64,000 bases of DNA from Pseudoxanthomonas sp. YR558 (GTDB lineage: Bacteria; Pseudomonadota; Gammaproteobacteria; Xanthomonadales; Xanthomonadaceae): the NCBI RefSeq assembly GCF_900116385.1, contig NZ_FPCI01000001.1:930001-994000 (forward strand). Direction: 5' to 3'. Positions 8,421 through 17,149 of the stretch are shown one piece after another. Position numbers and translations under genes: made by a program. A model generated the notes under the pieces. It was not told where the DNA came from, searched no databases, and worked only from the letters and a program-made list of their open reading frames with translations. Numbering within the stretch: position 1 is the stretch's first letter; every line of letters begins with the position of its first letter.

Positions 8421-9196
8421 GCGTGACCCGGACCCACATGGATTACGAACAGGCCGGCGAACTGAAGATCGGCCAGGTCGGCATCGCCAACCTCCGCATC
8501 CGCACCCTCGACGTCGACCAACTGGTTCGCGAAATGCGTGAGCGCGTCGATCGTGCACCGAAGCTGTTCGGCCGTGCAGCCGTCATCGTCGATTTCGGCG
8601 GCTTGGCTCGCATGCCCGACGTGGCGACGGCGCAGTCGCTGATCGACGGCCTGCGCGCTGCGGGCGTTCTCCCGGTGGCGCTGGCGTACGGCTCCCGCGA
8701 CACCGAGGTGCTGGCCGAGCAACTGGGCCTACCCTTGCTCGCCAAGTTCCGCGCGCAGTACGAATCCTCTGCCCCCGCCGCGCCCGCCCCTGCACCCGCG
8801 GCCCGCCCCGCCGCCGTCGAGCCTGCGCCGGCGAAACCGGCGCCCGCCGCCAAGGCGGCCGACAACAAGCCGGGACTGGTCCAGAAGACCCCCGTGCGCT
8901 CCGGCCAGCAGTTGTACGCCGAGAATCGCGATCTGACCGTGCTCAGCACCGTCGGTGCAGGCGCCGAAGTCATCTCCGACGGCTCCATCCACATCTATGG
9001 CGCGCTGCGTGGCCGCGCGCTCGCCGGTGCGCGCGGCAATGCCGATGCCCGCATCTTCTGCCGTGAATTCCACGCCGAACTGGTCGCCGTCGCGGGCCAT
9101 TACAAGGTGATGGAGGAAGTGCCCAAGGAACTGCGCGGCAAGGCCGTGCAGATCTGGCTGGACCAGGACCAACTCAAGATCGTCGCGCAGGACTGA
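8417..9196 (+). CDS. minC: septum site-determining protein MinC
   Basis: The 259-residue product has the MinC N-terminal domain (about 10-110, 'QAGELKIGQVGIANLRIR'), a long Ala/Pro linker (about 118-155) and the C-terminal beta-helix domain ('GAEVISDGSIHIYGALRGRA', 'ANARIF'-like 'GNADARIFCREFHAELVAVA'). MinC inhibits FtsZ polymerisation; MinD recruits it to the membrane at the cell poles so that division occurs at mid-cell. It is followed by minD and minE in the standard order. The start overlaps the acetyltransferase stop. Confidence 0.95.
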   Translation: MSVTRTHMDYEQAGELKIGQVGIANLRIRTLDVDQLVREMRERVDRAPKLFGRAAVIVDFGGLARMPDVATAQSLIDGLRAAGVLPVALAYGSRDTEVLAEQLGLPLLAKFRAQYESSAPAAPAPAPAARPAAVEPAPAKPAPAAKAADNKPGLVQKTPVRSGQQLYAENRDLTVLSTVGAGAEVISDGSIHIYGALRGRALAGARGNADARIFCREFHAELVAVAGHYKVMEEVPKELRGKAVQIWLDQDQLKIVAQD

Positions 9197-9239
9197 GCGC
9201 GCCACCACCCGAACATAAGAACGACCAAGGAGAACACCG

Positions 9240-10049
9240 TTGGCTGAAATCATCGTAGTCACGTCCGGCAAGGGCGGCGTCGGCAAGACCACCACCAGCG
9301 CCAGCATCGCCTGCGGGCTGGCCCGCCGCGGCAAGAAGGTCGCGGTCATCGACTTCGACGTCGGCCTGCGCAACCTTGACCTCATCATGGGCTGCGAGCG
9401 CCGCGTGGTGTACGACTTCGTCAACGTCACCCAGGGCGAGGCCACGCTGAAGCAGGCCCTCATCAAGGACAAGCGCTTCGAGACGCTGTACGTGCTCGCC
9501 GCGTCGCAGACGCGCGACAAGGACGCGCTGACGAAGGAGGGCGTGGAGAAGGTGCTGAAGGACCTGTCCGACGACGGCTTCGAATTCGTCGTGTGCGACT
9601 CGCCCGCCGGCATCGAGAAAGGCGCGTTCCTGGCGATGTATTTCGCCGACCAGGCGATCGTGGTGGTCAATCCGGAAGTGTCCTCGGTGCGCGACTCCGA
9701 CCGCATCCTCGGCCTGCTGGATTCCAAGACCCGTCGCGCCGAGAACGGCGAGCCGCTGAAGGCCAACCTGCTGCTGACCCGCTACAACCCCGCGCGCGTC
9801 GAAGGCGGCGAGATGCTCAGCATCAAGGACGTGGAGGACGTGCTGGGCCTGAAGACCCTCGGCGTGATTCCCGAGTCCGGCGACGTGCTGAATGCGTCCA
9901 ACAAGGGCGAACCGGTCATCCTCGATCTGGAGTCGCCGGCCGGCCAGGCCTACGACGACACCGTCGCCCGTCTGCTGGGCGAAGACCGCCCGTTGCGCTT
10001 CACCACCCTGGAGAAGAAGGGCTTCTTCAGCAAGTTGTTCGGAGGCTGA
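9240..10049 (+). CDS. minD: septum site-determining ATPase MinD
   Basis: A 269-residue ParA/MinD ATPase with the deviant Walker A motif 'GKGGVGKTT' (signature Lys11 and Lys16), '[12 protein letters not shown]' switch I, '[10 protein letters not shown]' (switch II/Walker B) and a C-terminal amphipathic membrane-targeting helix ('[13 protein letters not shown]'). It dimerises with ATP on the membrane, recruits MinC and is released by MinE. The start is TTG, decided by AAGGAG at 9227-9232 eight bases upstream and by the family N-terminus [10 protein letters not shown]. Spacing from minC is 43 bases. Confidence 0.97.
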   Translation: MAEIIVVTSGKGGVGKTTTSASIACGLARRGKKVAVIDFDVGLRNLDLIMGCERRVVYDFVNVTQGEATLKQALIKDKRFETLYVLAASQTRDKDALTKEGVEKVLKDLSDDGFEFVVCDSPAGIEKGAFLAMYFADQAIVVVNPEVSSVRDSDRILGLLDSKTRRAENGEPLKANLLLTRYNPARVEGGEMLSIKDVEDVLGLKTLGVIPESGDVLNASNKGEPVILDLESPAGQAYDDTVARLLGEDRPLRFTTLEKKGFFSKLFGG

Positions 10050-10051
10050 TC

Positions 10052-10306
10052 ATGGGCCTATTCGATTTCCTGAAGGCGAAGAAGAACACCGCCGAGACCG
10101 CCAAGAACCGCCTGCAGATCATCATCGCGCAGGAACGCAGTTCGCGTGGCGCCCCCGACTACCTGCCGCTGCTGCGCCGCGAGTTGCTGGAAGTGATCAA
10201 GAAGTACGTCAACGTCGACGTCGATGCGGTCAAGGTCGACCTGATCAAGGACGGCGACCACGACGTGCTCGACATCTCCGTGGCGCTGCCGGAAGGCAAC
10301 AACTGA
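10052..10306 (+). CDS. minE: cell division topological specificity factor MinE
   Basis: An 84-residue protein of the usual MinE length. The N-terminal '[11 protein letters not shown]' is the membrane-binding segment, '[17 protein letters not shown]' is the MinD-interaction helix and the rest is the topological specificity domain. MinE stimulates the MinD ATPase and drives pole-to-pole oscillation. GGAGG precedes the ATG, which comes 2 bases after the minD stop. A terminator follows at once, closing the operon. Confidence 0.96.
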   Translation: MGLFDFLKAKKNTAETAKNRLQIIIAQERSSRGAPDYLPLLRRELLEVIKKYVNVDVDAVKVDLIKDGDHDVLDISVALPEGNN

Positions 10307-10314
10307 AGCCGTAA

Positions 10315-10341
10315 CGGGCGGAGCCCCGCTCCGCCCGCGTT
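10315..10341 (+). terminator. terminator of the minCDE operon
   Basis: A 10-bp perfect stem (CGGGCGGAGC / GCTCCGCCCG) with a 3-base loop begins 9 bases after the minE stop and is followed by CGTTT. The U-tract is short, so it is given as a probable intrinsic terminator. Confidence 0.65.
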
Positions 10342-10345
10342 TCCG

Positions 10346-10831
10346 ATGAACGCGACGCTGACCGATATCGAGAGCTCCGTGATGCGGGTGGGCAGCGTGT
10401 CCTTCGACGATGCTGCCTCGTTGCTGGCCCGCCATGGGCTGACACTGCACCGCGTGGAGGATGGCTTGCCGATTCCCGGCAGTTTCTGGGGCGAACCGGA
10501 AGCCGGCGTCATCGCCCACAACGTCTACGTGCGCAACGACACGCCCGTGCACTCCATGCTGCACGAAGCCTGCCATCTGATCGTGCTCCCGCCCGAGCGG
10601 CGCGCCCGGGTGCACACCGACGCCACCGACTCGGTGATCGAAGAAGACGCCACCTGCTGCCTGCAGATCATCCTCGCTGACGCCCTGCCCGGCGTGGGGC
10701 GCGCGCGCCTGATGGCCGACATGGATGCTTGGGGGTATACCTACCGCTTGGGGTCGACACAGGCGTGGTTCGAGCAGGATGCGGATGACGCCCGCACTTT
10801 CCTGCAAGAACGCGGGCTGCCCTTTCGCTGA
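10346..10831 (+). CDS. small zincin-like protein, unknown function
   Basis: The 161-residue protein has an HExxH-type motif, 'HSMLHEACHLIVLPPERR' (HEACH at about residues 73-77), with acidic residues downstream ('IEEDATCCLQIILAD') that could supply a third ligand. This suggests a minimal metallopeptidase-like (zincin) fold. There is no signal peptide or membrane helix, so it should be cytoplasmic. No named family was recognised. It begins 4 bases after the minE terminator and has no clear ribosome-binding site. The last 20 codons recur in decayed form at 10900-10963. Confidence 0.6.
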   Translation: MNATLTDIESSVMRVGSVSFDDAASLLARHGLTLHRVEDGLPIPGSFWGEPEAGVIAHNVYVRNDTPVHSMLHEACHLIVLPPERRARVHTDATDSVIEEDATCCLQIILADALPGVGRARLMADMDAWGYTYRLGSTQAWFEQDADDARTFLQERGLPFR

Positions 10832-10899
10832 TCTGGCGGCGACACCCGGGCGCGCTGCGGCGCGTGCTCTGCCGCGGCGCCCATCGTTCCACCGGACGC

Positions 10900-10963
10900 G
10901 GTTCGAGCACGACACCGACGAGCCCGCGCGTTCCTGAAGGATCGGGGCCTGCCGCTCCGCTGA
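10900..10963 (+). pseudogene. decayed copy of the 3' end of the zincin-like gene
   Basis: These 64 bases match the last 65 bases of the preceding gene (10767-10831) at about 70 %. The intact gene ends ...FEQDADDARTFLQERGLPFR-stop. The copy reads FEHDTDE, loses one base, then reads FLKDRGLPLR-stop in the shifted frame. Only the C-terminal 20 or so codons are recognisable; sequence further upstream does not align. It looks like the remnant of a tandem paralogue or a partial duplication. Confidence 0.6.
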
Positions 10964-11064
10964 AGGCGCCGTCCCAACAGGCGGCGCAACGTCGCACTTG
11001 CCGCCCCTCCCCCGTCTCACTACCCTTCGGGTTCCCGTGCCAGCCGCACACTGAAGGACGTCCC

Positions 11065-13041
11065 GTGAAGCACCGCCACCTTTTGCTCGCCCTCGCCATC
11101 GGCGCCGGCGTTGCCACGCTCGCTGCCTGCAAGAAGGACGAACCGGCCACCGACAGCGCCGCCGTGCCCGCCGCGCCGAAGGGCGAGACCGCCGACGAGT
11201 TCGTCGCGCGCGTCAACGACGAATTCAAGAAGATGTATCCGGAGCTGACCGCCGCGCAGTGGTTGTCAAGCACGTACATCAACGACGACAGCCAGCTGCT
11301 GGCCGCCAAGGGCAACGAGCGCTACCTGACCCAGCTCAACAGCTGGATCGACCAGGCGAAGAAGTTCGAGGGCCAGAAGATGTCGCCCGAGTCCGCGCGC
11401 GCCATCCAGTTGCTCAAATTGGCCACCGCGATGCCCGCGCCGAAGGATCCGGCCAAGCTGGCCGAGCTGACCCAGATCGCCACCAAGATGGAAGGCACTT
11501 ACGGCGCCGGCAGCTACTGCACCGGCGAAGGCGATGCGAAGAAGTGCCGCCAGCTGGGCGAACTTGAGGACGTCCTGCGCAGCAGCCGCGACTACGACGC
11601 GCAGTTGGACGCGTGGCAGGGCTGGCACACGATCGCCCAGCCGATGCGCAAGGACTACACGCGTTTCGTCGAGCTGGTCAACGAAGGCTCCAAGGAAATG
11701 GGCTTCGCCGATGCCGGCGAGATGTGGCGCAGCGGCTACGACATGACGCCGGCCGAGATCGCCGCGGAAACCGACCGCCTGTGGGGCCAGGTCAAGCCGC
11801 TGTACGAACAGCTGCACTGCTATACCCGCACCAAGTTGCAGGCCACCTATGGCGTGGAGAAGGGCCAGGTTAACGGCCTGCTGCCCGCGCACTTGATGGG
11901 CAACATGTGGCAGCAGGACTGGGGCAACCTGTGGGACATGCTGGAGCCGTACAAGGGCGCCGGCAGCCTCGACATCACCGGCGCGCTGGAGAAGCAGTAC
12001 CAGGCCGACTACCAGGCGGCGCTGGCCAAGGCCGGCCCGGGCGTGGGCACCGACAAACTGTTCCAGGCCGAGCGCGAGGCGCAGCTGCAGGTCGCCAAGC
12101 AGATGACCGAGCGTGCTCAGGACTTCTACACCAGCCTGGGCATGCCCAAGCTGCCTGAGAGCTACTGGACCAAGACCCAGTTCATCAAGCCGATGGATCG
12201 CGACGTGGTCTGCCACGCGAGCGCTTGGGATATGAACATGACCGGCGACGTGCGCACCAAGATGTGCATCAAGCCGAACGAGGAAGACTTCACCACCATC
12301 TACCACGAGCTCGGCCACGTGTATTACTACCTGGCCTACAACAAGCTGCCGCCGCTGTTCCAGACCGGCGCGCACGACGGCTTCCACGAGGCCATCGGTG
12401 ACACGATGGTGCTGGCGATGACGCCGGACTACCTCAAGTCCATCGGCATGGTCGGCGACCAGCAGCAGACCAACGAAGCGCTGATCAATGCGCAGATGCG
12501 CATGGCGCTGGCCAAGGTATCGTTCATGCCGTTCGGCCTGATGATCGACCGTTGGCGCTGGGGCGTGTTCGACGGCAGCATCAAGCCGGCCGACTACAAC
12601 AAGGCCTGGTGGGACTTGAAGGCGAAGTACCAGGGCGTGGCACCGGCCACGGCGCGTAGCGAAGACTTCTTCGATCCGGGCGCGAAGTACCACGTGCCGG
12701 GCAACACGCCATACACGCGCTACTTCCTCTCGCACGTACTGCAGTTCCAGTTCTACAAGGGCCTGTGCGACGCGGCCGGCTATAAGGGCCCGCTGTACAA
12801 CTGCAGCTTCTACGGCAACAAGGCGGCGGGCCAGAAGTTCTGGGCGATGCTCGAGAAGGGCGCCAGCCAGCCGTGGCAGGGCACGCTGAAGGAACTCACC
12901 GGTACCGACAAGATGGACGCCGGCGCGGTGCTGGAATACTTCGCCCCGTTGCAGGAGTGGCTGAAGCAGCAGAATGAAGGCCAGACCTGTGGTTGGCCGG
13001 CGACGGCGCCTGCCGCCGCGGCCGCGCCCGCAAAGCCCTGA
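11065..13041 (+). CDS. M2 family (ACE-like) dipeptidyl carboxypeptidase lipoprotein
   Basis: A 658-residue zinc peptidase of the angiotensin-converting-enzyme family. The zinc site is 'HELGH' at 414-418 with the third ligand Glu442 in 'DGFHEAIGDTM', 24 residues later as in ACE. The N-terminus is a lipoprotein signal with lipobox 'LAAC' (Cys22), so the mature enzyme should be membrane anchored and periplasmic or outer-membrane. It would release dipeptides from peptide C-termini, probably for nutrition. A GTG start at 11065 is chosen, with GAAGGA upstream and the signal peptide beginning there. The tail is Ala/Pro-rich. Confidence 0.93.
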   Translation: MKHRHLLLALAIGAGVATLAACKKDEPATDSAAVPAAPKGETADEFVARVNDEFKKMYPELTAAQWLSSTYINDDSQLLAAKGNERYLTQLNSWIDQAKKFEGQKMSPESARAIQLLKLATAMPAPKDPAKLAELTQIATKMEGTYGAGSYCTGEGDAKKCRQLGELEDVLRSSRDYDAQLDAWQGWHTIAQPMRKDYTRFVELVNEGSKEMGFADAGEMWRSGYDMTPAEIAAETDRLWGQVKPLYEQLHCYTRTKLQATYGVEKGQVNGLLPAHLMGNMWQQDWGNLWDMLEPYKGAGSLDITGALEKQYQADYQAALAKAGPGVGTDKLFQAEREAQLQVAKQMTERAQDFYTSLGMPKLPESYWTKTQFIKPMDRDVVCHASAWDMNMTGDVRTKMCIKPNEEDFTTIYHELGHVYYYLAYNKLPPLFQTGAHDGFHEAIGDTMVLAMTPDYLKSIGMVGDQQQTNEALINAQMRMALAKVSFMPFGLMIDRWRWGVFDGSIKPADYNKAWWDLKAKYQGVAPATARSEDFFDPGAKYHVPGNTPYTRYFLSHVLQFQFYKGLCDAAGYKGPLYNCSFYGNKAAGQKFWAMLEKGASQPWQGTLKELTGTDKMDAGAVLEYFAPLQEWLKQQNEGQTCGWPATAPAAAAAPAKP

Positions 13042-13052
13042 GCCCCACCCGT

Positions 13053-13079
13053 GGGCGGACCGTCATCGGTCCGCCCCTT
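13053..13079 (+). terminator. hairpin after the M2 peptidase gene
   Basis: A 10-bp perfect stem (GGGCGGACCG / CGGTCCGCCC) with loop TCAT lies 11 bases after the stop, followed by CTTCCTG. The weak T-run makes it a probable rather than certain terminator. Confidence 0.6.
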
Positions 13080-13115
13080 CCTGCCCCACGCTCCGACACG
13101 GAGGTCTTAAGAACG

Positions 13116-14678
13116 ATGCGATCGAACACCTTGCGATGCCTGGCCAGCGCGATGCTGGTCTTTCTGCCCCTCGCCGCCAGCGCTGCGGTGACACAGGTGA
13201 CCGGCGAAGTGAGCCGCACGCCCTCACAAGCGGCGCCGACCTGGAAGCTCGCCCAATTCCCGGCCCGCAACGTCATTCGGCAGGGCTACCGGGAACTGGC
13301 CATCGAGCGCTTGGTGGAGCTGGAGCGGAACAATACCAGCCAGCGCATCAAGGCCACCCAGATCGGCGTAGGCCGCGCGTTGGCGACCGAAGGCATCGAG
13401 CGCATGACGCCTGCGCTGCGCTGGGTGCCCCTCGCGTCGGGCGGCGCGGTCGCACGGTTGCAGATCGGCTCGCCTGATGCGCTTGGCCTGCGCATTGGCC
13501 TGCAAGTGAAGGGACTTCACCCGCATGTGGAACTGCGCTTTGCCGGCGTCGATGAGCCGGGTCGGGTCGTGGCGAGCGTCACCGCTGCCGAGGCGCAATC
13601 GCTGGCTGACGATCAGGGGCTGTACTGGACGCCGGCCACGGACGGCGATGCCCAGATCATCGAGATTTATCGACCTGCCCACGTCAAACTGCTCCAGGCG
13701 AGACTGCAAGCGCCGCAGGTTTCGCACCTCCTCACCAATAGCCGAAATGATTTCAAGATCGTGAAAGCATTGGGCGACTCCGGCGCCTGCAACATCAACG
13801 CCGTCTGCCGCGTCGACCAGTTGGGTCCCGCCTACGTGCAGGCGAAGAACGCCGTGGCGCATATGGTGTTCTCTACTGGCGGCAAGAGCTACGTCTGTAC
13901 CGGCACGCTGATCAACGACACCACCCCGTCGACGCAGGTTCCCTACTTCTACTCGGCCGCGCACTGCATTGGCGATCAGACCGTCGCGAACACGCTCAAC
14001 ACGTACTGGGGCTACGAAAACACGGGCTGCAACGTCACCAACGGTGTCCGGACGAATCCGCTGACAGGCGGTGCCGATTTGCTCTTCGTGGACACCGCCA
14101 GCGATGCACTGCTGCTACGCCTGCGGAACCCTGCGCCCGCCAGCGCCACGTTTGCTGGCTGGGATGCCAGCCCGGTGGCCCTGAACGCCGACGTTGTCGC
14201 CATCCACCATCCGGCTGGCGATGCGAAGAAGGTTTCTTTCGGCAAGTCGGTGGCGGGGAGTCCCTACCCCGAGCGTTTCGCGGCGGGCTGGCTGGAAGGA
14301 ACCACGGAGGGCGGTAGCAGCGGCTCGGGACTCTTCACCCGCTATGCCGACAACTCCTATCGCCTGCGTGGCGGCCTGTACGGGGGCTGGGCGACGTGTG
14401 CGAACTCCGGCAACCTCAATAATGCGGAGAACCGCGACTTCTATTCGCGACTCGACCTGATCTTCCCACAGATCAAGCAATGGATCGCCGCCGATCCCGT
14501 GCTTGAGCGCAGCTCGCAACCGCTCGTGCGCAACGCGGGCGCGACGGCCGGCGTTCCCGCGCAAGGCCAGGGTGCGCGTGCCGCCGGCACGACGGACGCT
14601 CCGGTATCCCCCGCGCCTTCGACGAGCGCCGAGCGTGTGCGCAAGGCACCGCTGCGCACGAACCAGCGCGAACGCTGA
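13116..14678 (+). CDS. secreted trypsin-like serine endopeptidase (lysyl-endopeptidase type)
   Basis: A 520-residue preproprotein. A Sec signal peptide ends at about residue 23 ('LPLAASAA'). A propeptide-like region (about 24-220) precedes a chymotrypsin-fold protease domain with the triad His283 ('YSAAHCIG'), Asp330 ('DTASDALLLRL') and Ser402 ('EGGSSGSG'). Several Cys residues could form disulphides. This arrangement resembles Achromobacter protease I and the Lysobacter lysyl endopeptidases. The C-terminal 50 residues are low-complexity, rich in Ala, Pro and Arg, perhaps a secretion tail or removed pro-segment. GGAGG lies 11 bases before the ATG, a long spacing. The lysine specificity is inference. 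Confidence 0.87.
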   Translation: MRSNTLRCLASAMLVFLPLAASAAVTQVTGEVSRTPSQAAPTWKLAQFPARNVIRQGYRELAIERLVELERNNTSQRIKATQIGVGRALATEGIERMTPALRWVPLASGGAVARLQIGSPDALGLRIGLQVKGLHPHVELRFAGVDEPGRVVASVTAAEAQSLADDQGLYWTPATDGDAQIIEIYRPAHVKLLQARLQAPQVSHLLTNSRNDFKIVKALGDSGACNINAVCRVDQLGPAYVQAKNAVAHMVFSTGGKSYVCTGTLINDTTPSTQVPYFYSAAHCIGDQTVANTLNTYWGYENTGCNVTNGVRTNPLTGGADLLFVDTASDALLLRLRNPAPASATFAGWDASPVALNADVVAIHHPAGDAKKVSFGKSVAGSPYPERFAAGWLEGTTEGGSSGSGLFTRYADNSYRLRGGLYGGWATCANSGNLNNAENRDFYSRLDLIFPQIKQWIAADPVLERSSQPLVRNAGATAGVPAQGQGARAAGTTDAPVSPAPSTSAERVRKAPLRTNQRER

Positions 14679-14702
14679 TCCCCGCGCAGGGCTCGCTCTC
14701 GA

Positions 14703-14733
14703 AAAGGCCGGCGCGATGCCGGCCTTTCCTTTT
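14703..14733 (+). terminator. intrinsic terminator of the serine protease gene
   Basis: A 10-bp stem (AAAGGCCGGC / GCCGGCCTTT) with a 5-base loop is followed by CCTTTT, 24 bases after the stop codon. Confidence 0.8.
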
Positions 14734-14805
14734 GGCCACACGCGCACTTCATCGAAGACACACGTCGGCGGCGGACGTTGGCCATCACACCGAACGACAT
14801 CTCGC

Positions 14806-15354
14806 ATGCCCACGATCCTGACCCACGCGCTGCTCCCCCTCGCCGCCGGCATCGCGCTGGGGCGCAACCGCGTCCCGCCCCGATTGGTCGCCGCCGGCAT
14901 GGCCGCCGCGATGTTGCCCGACGCCGATGTCGCCCTGTTCGCGCTCGGCATCGACTACGCGCATGCCCTCGGCCATCGTGGCGCCAGCCATTCGCTGGTC
15001 TTCGCACTGGCGTGCGGACTGCTGGCCACGTGCCTCGCGCGAACGTTGAAAACACCGCCTATCACCGCGTTGTTTTTCGTCGCGCTGTCTGCCGCCTCTC
15101 ACCCGCTGCTGGACATGCTGACCGATGGCGGCTTGGGCGTGGCGCTGTACTGGCCGTGGTCCGACGCACGCCACTTCGCGCCGTGGCGGGTGATCGAGGT
15201 TTCACCGTTCGCGAACCGCTTCTTCAGCGCGCGCGGCCTGGCCGTGCTGCGCTCGGAGTTCTGTTGGGTATGGCTGCCGACGCTTGCGCTTGCCGGCCTC
15301 GTCTTCTGGGCACGTGCCGCAGGACGAAGCACGCGACCGCGCGGCGTCAGTTGA
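14806..15354 (+). CDS. YdjM/DUF457-type membrane metal-dependent hydrolase
   Basis: The 182-residue protein has four to five hydrophobic segments and the conserved pattern of the DUF457 (YdjM, LexA-regulated inner-membrane) family: 'THALLPLAAG' at the N-terminus, 'PDADV', 'HRGASHSLVFAL' and 'SHPLLDMLTDGG', whose His and Asp residues are proposed to bind metal. Some members influence biofilm or membrane properties; no reaction is established. The start at 14806 is where family similarity begins. Its 3' end overlaps the convergent gene by 8 bases. Confidence 0.85.
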   Translation: MPTILTHALLPLAAGIALGRNRVPPRLVAAGMAAAMLPDADVALFALGIDYAHALGHRGASHSLVFALACGLLATCLARTLKTPPITALFFVALSAASHPLLDMLTDGGLGVALYWPWSDARHFAPWRVIEVSPFANRFFSARGLAVLRSEFCWVWLPTLALAGLVFWARAAGRSTRPRGVS

Positions 15355-15757
15355 TGTCCGGCGCCGGTTCTTGCTTGTTGGCCTTCATCTGCTCGGCCAT
15401 CTGCTGTTCGAACTGCTCCAGCGTCAGGCCCTGAGCCGCCGCCTCGATCACCGCCGTATCGCGCAGTTCGTCGGAATACACCAGGCGCACCGCATTGCCT
15501 TGCGCTTCGTGCAGCGCCGCGGCCTGTTTGATCATCGCCAGCACTTCGGCCGCGCTGTCGGAACTGCCGGCGATGCGGCCGTCCATGCCCAGCACCCACA
15601 CCCCCGCCTGGCGCACGATGCCGGCCAACAGGTCGCCCTGCGGATTGCGCAGCTCGGCATGCGGCTCGATCGCCGGCGCGTTGGCGCGCGCCACGTTGCG
15701 CTCCTTGGTCGCCTTGCGCTTCTTCGCTTCGCGTCGGGCCTTGGACTGGATGGACAT
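15347..15757 (-). CDS. conserved small protein, unknown function
   Basis: A 136-residue soluble protein. The first 35 residues are strongly basic ('KARREAKKRKATKERNVARA'), followed by a PAS-like or roadblock-like mixed alpha/beta stretch ('VRQAGVWVLGMDGRIAGSS') and an acidic, Gln-rich helix at the C-terminus. No family was recognised. It overlaps the convergent YdjM-like gene by 8 bases and lies 18 bases downstream of the efflux-pump gene, so it is probably transcribed separately or as a pair with it. Confidence 0.6.
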   Translation of the reverse strand: MSIQSKARREAKKRKATKERNVARANAPAIEPHAELRNPQGDLLAGIVRQAGVWVLGMDGRIAGSSDSAAEVLAMIKQAAALHEAQGNAVRLVYSDELRDTAVIEAAAQGLTLEQFEQQMAEQMKANKQEPAPDIN

Positions 15758-15775
15758 GGGAAATCTCGCTGCAGG

Positions 15776-17029
15776 TCAGAGTTGATCGGTGGGCTCGAGC
15801 GCGGCCGGCGCGCGTGGGCAGGCGGGCTGGCGGCGGCTGGCGTGCGCTTCCCATTGCCACATCAGCCAGCCCACCAACACGAAGCCGGCCATGCCGAGCG
15901 CCAGGTGCAGGCCATGATGGCTCAACAGCGGCGAGAGCACGCCGGCGATGATGGCGTTCACCATCAGGTTGCTGAAGGCCTGCAACGACGACGCTGCGCC
16001 GCGCTGGCGCGGATACATGTCGAGGATGGCCAGGGTCAGGATCGGGAACACCAGCGCCACGCCCAACGCCGCCAGCATCATGGGCAGCACGGCCCAGGGC
16101 ACCCGGATATCCGCCCCGGCCCAGGCGTTGTAGCCCACGTTCGCCACCATCGCCAACGCCATGCAGGCGTAGCCGATCCGCACCAGGCGCGCGCCTTCCA
16201 CGCGGCCGGCCGCACGCCCGGAGAGGAATGCGCCCAACACCATGCCGCCGATGGTCGGCAGGAACAGCCAGGCGAACTGCTGCTCGTTGAGGTGCAGCAG
16301 GTCCATCACGAACGCAGGTGCGGACGCGATGTACAGGAACAGGCCGCCGAAGCTCAGCGAACCGGCCAGCGCCAGGCGCAGGAAGCGCCGGTTGCGCACG
16401 ATGCCGACGTAGTCGCGCAGCAGGCGGCGCGGCGACACCTTCAGGCGCACCTCGGCCGGATGCGTCTCCGGCAGCCATACGGCCACCGCGACCAGCAGCA
16501 GCAGCGAGAACGCCGCCAGGAACCAGAAGATCATCGGCCATGCACTCCAGCCGAGGATCCAGCCGCCCACGATCGGCGCGATGGCCGGCGCGATGCCGAA
16601 GATCATCGAGACCTGGCTCATCAGCCGTTGCGCATCGTCGCCCTGGCGCGCGTCACGGATCACCGCGCGGCCGACGATGAAACCCACGCCTGCCGACAGG
16701 CCCTGCAGCGCGCGGAACAGCAACAGCGTGCCCATGTCGGTGGCCAACGCGCAGCCCACCGAGGCGAGCAGGAACACGAACAGGCCGCCCTGGATCACCC
16801 GCTTGCGCCCGAACGCGTCCGACAGCGGCCCGTGCACCAGGCTCATCAGCGCATACGTCAGCAGGTAGGCGCTGATCGTCTGCTGCATCGCCACCTTGTC
16901 CGCGCCCAGCTGCGCGCCCATCGCCGGGAAGGCCGGGAAGATGGTGTCGATCGAGAACGGGCCGAACATCGCCAGCCCGCCCAGCAGCAGGGCCAGGCGG
17001 CGGTTGGAGATGGCGTGGGGGGCACTCAT
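15776..17029 (-). CDS. Bcr/CflA family drug efflux MFS transporter
   Basis: A 417-residue major facilitator with 12 predicted membrane helices. The MFS motif A loop 'GPLSDAFGRKRVIQGG' is between helices 2 and 3, and 'RALQGLSAGVGFIVGRAVIRD' (motif C/D of the 12-TM drug:H+ antiporter group) matches Bcr/CflA proteins, which export bicyclomycin, chloramphenicol and similar drugs by proton exchange. The start at 17029 gives the family N-terminus; the frame is open to 17092 but that extension is Pro/Gly-rich. Divergent from gcvP; substrate unknown. Confidence 0.88.
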   Translation of the reverse strand: MSAPHAISNRRLALLLGGLAMFGPFSIDTIFPAFPAMGAQLGADKVAMQQTISAYLLTYALMSLVHGPLSDAFGRKRVIQGGLFVFLLASVGCALATDMGTLLLFRALQGLSAGVGFIVGRAVIRDARQGDDAQRLMSQVSMIFGIAPAIAPIVGGWILGWSAWPMIFWFLAAFSLLLLVAVAVWLPETHPAEVRLKVSPRRLLRDYVGIVRNRRFLRLALAGSLSFGGLFLYIASAPAFVMDLLHLNEQQFAWLFLPTIGGMVLGAFLSGRAAGRVEGARLVRIGYACMALAMVANVGYNAWAGADIRVPWAVLPMMLAALGVALVFPILTLAILDMYPRQRGAASSLQAFSNLMVNAIIAGVLSPLLSHHGLHLALGMAGFVLVGWLMWQWEAHASRRQPACPRAPAALEPTDQL

Positions 17030-17128
17030 TGCGGGGAACGCTCCGGACGGGCGCGGCGGTCCACCATGAACAGGCCGCGCCGGGCGGCACATGGTACGCC
17101 GAAACCGCCGGCGGCCCCGTCGCCGGGC

Positions 17129-17134
17129 TATAAT
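17129..17134 (+). promoter_or_regulatory. -10 box of the gcvP leader promoter
   Basis: A perfect TATAAT lies 16 bases before the first riboswitch aptamer, so transcription probably starts around 17141. No good -35 box is present at 17 bp. Confidence 0.55.
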
Positions 17135-17149
17135 CGGCCGGCACTACCC

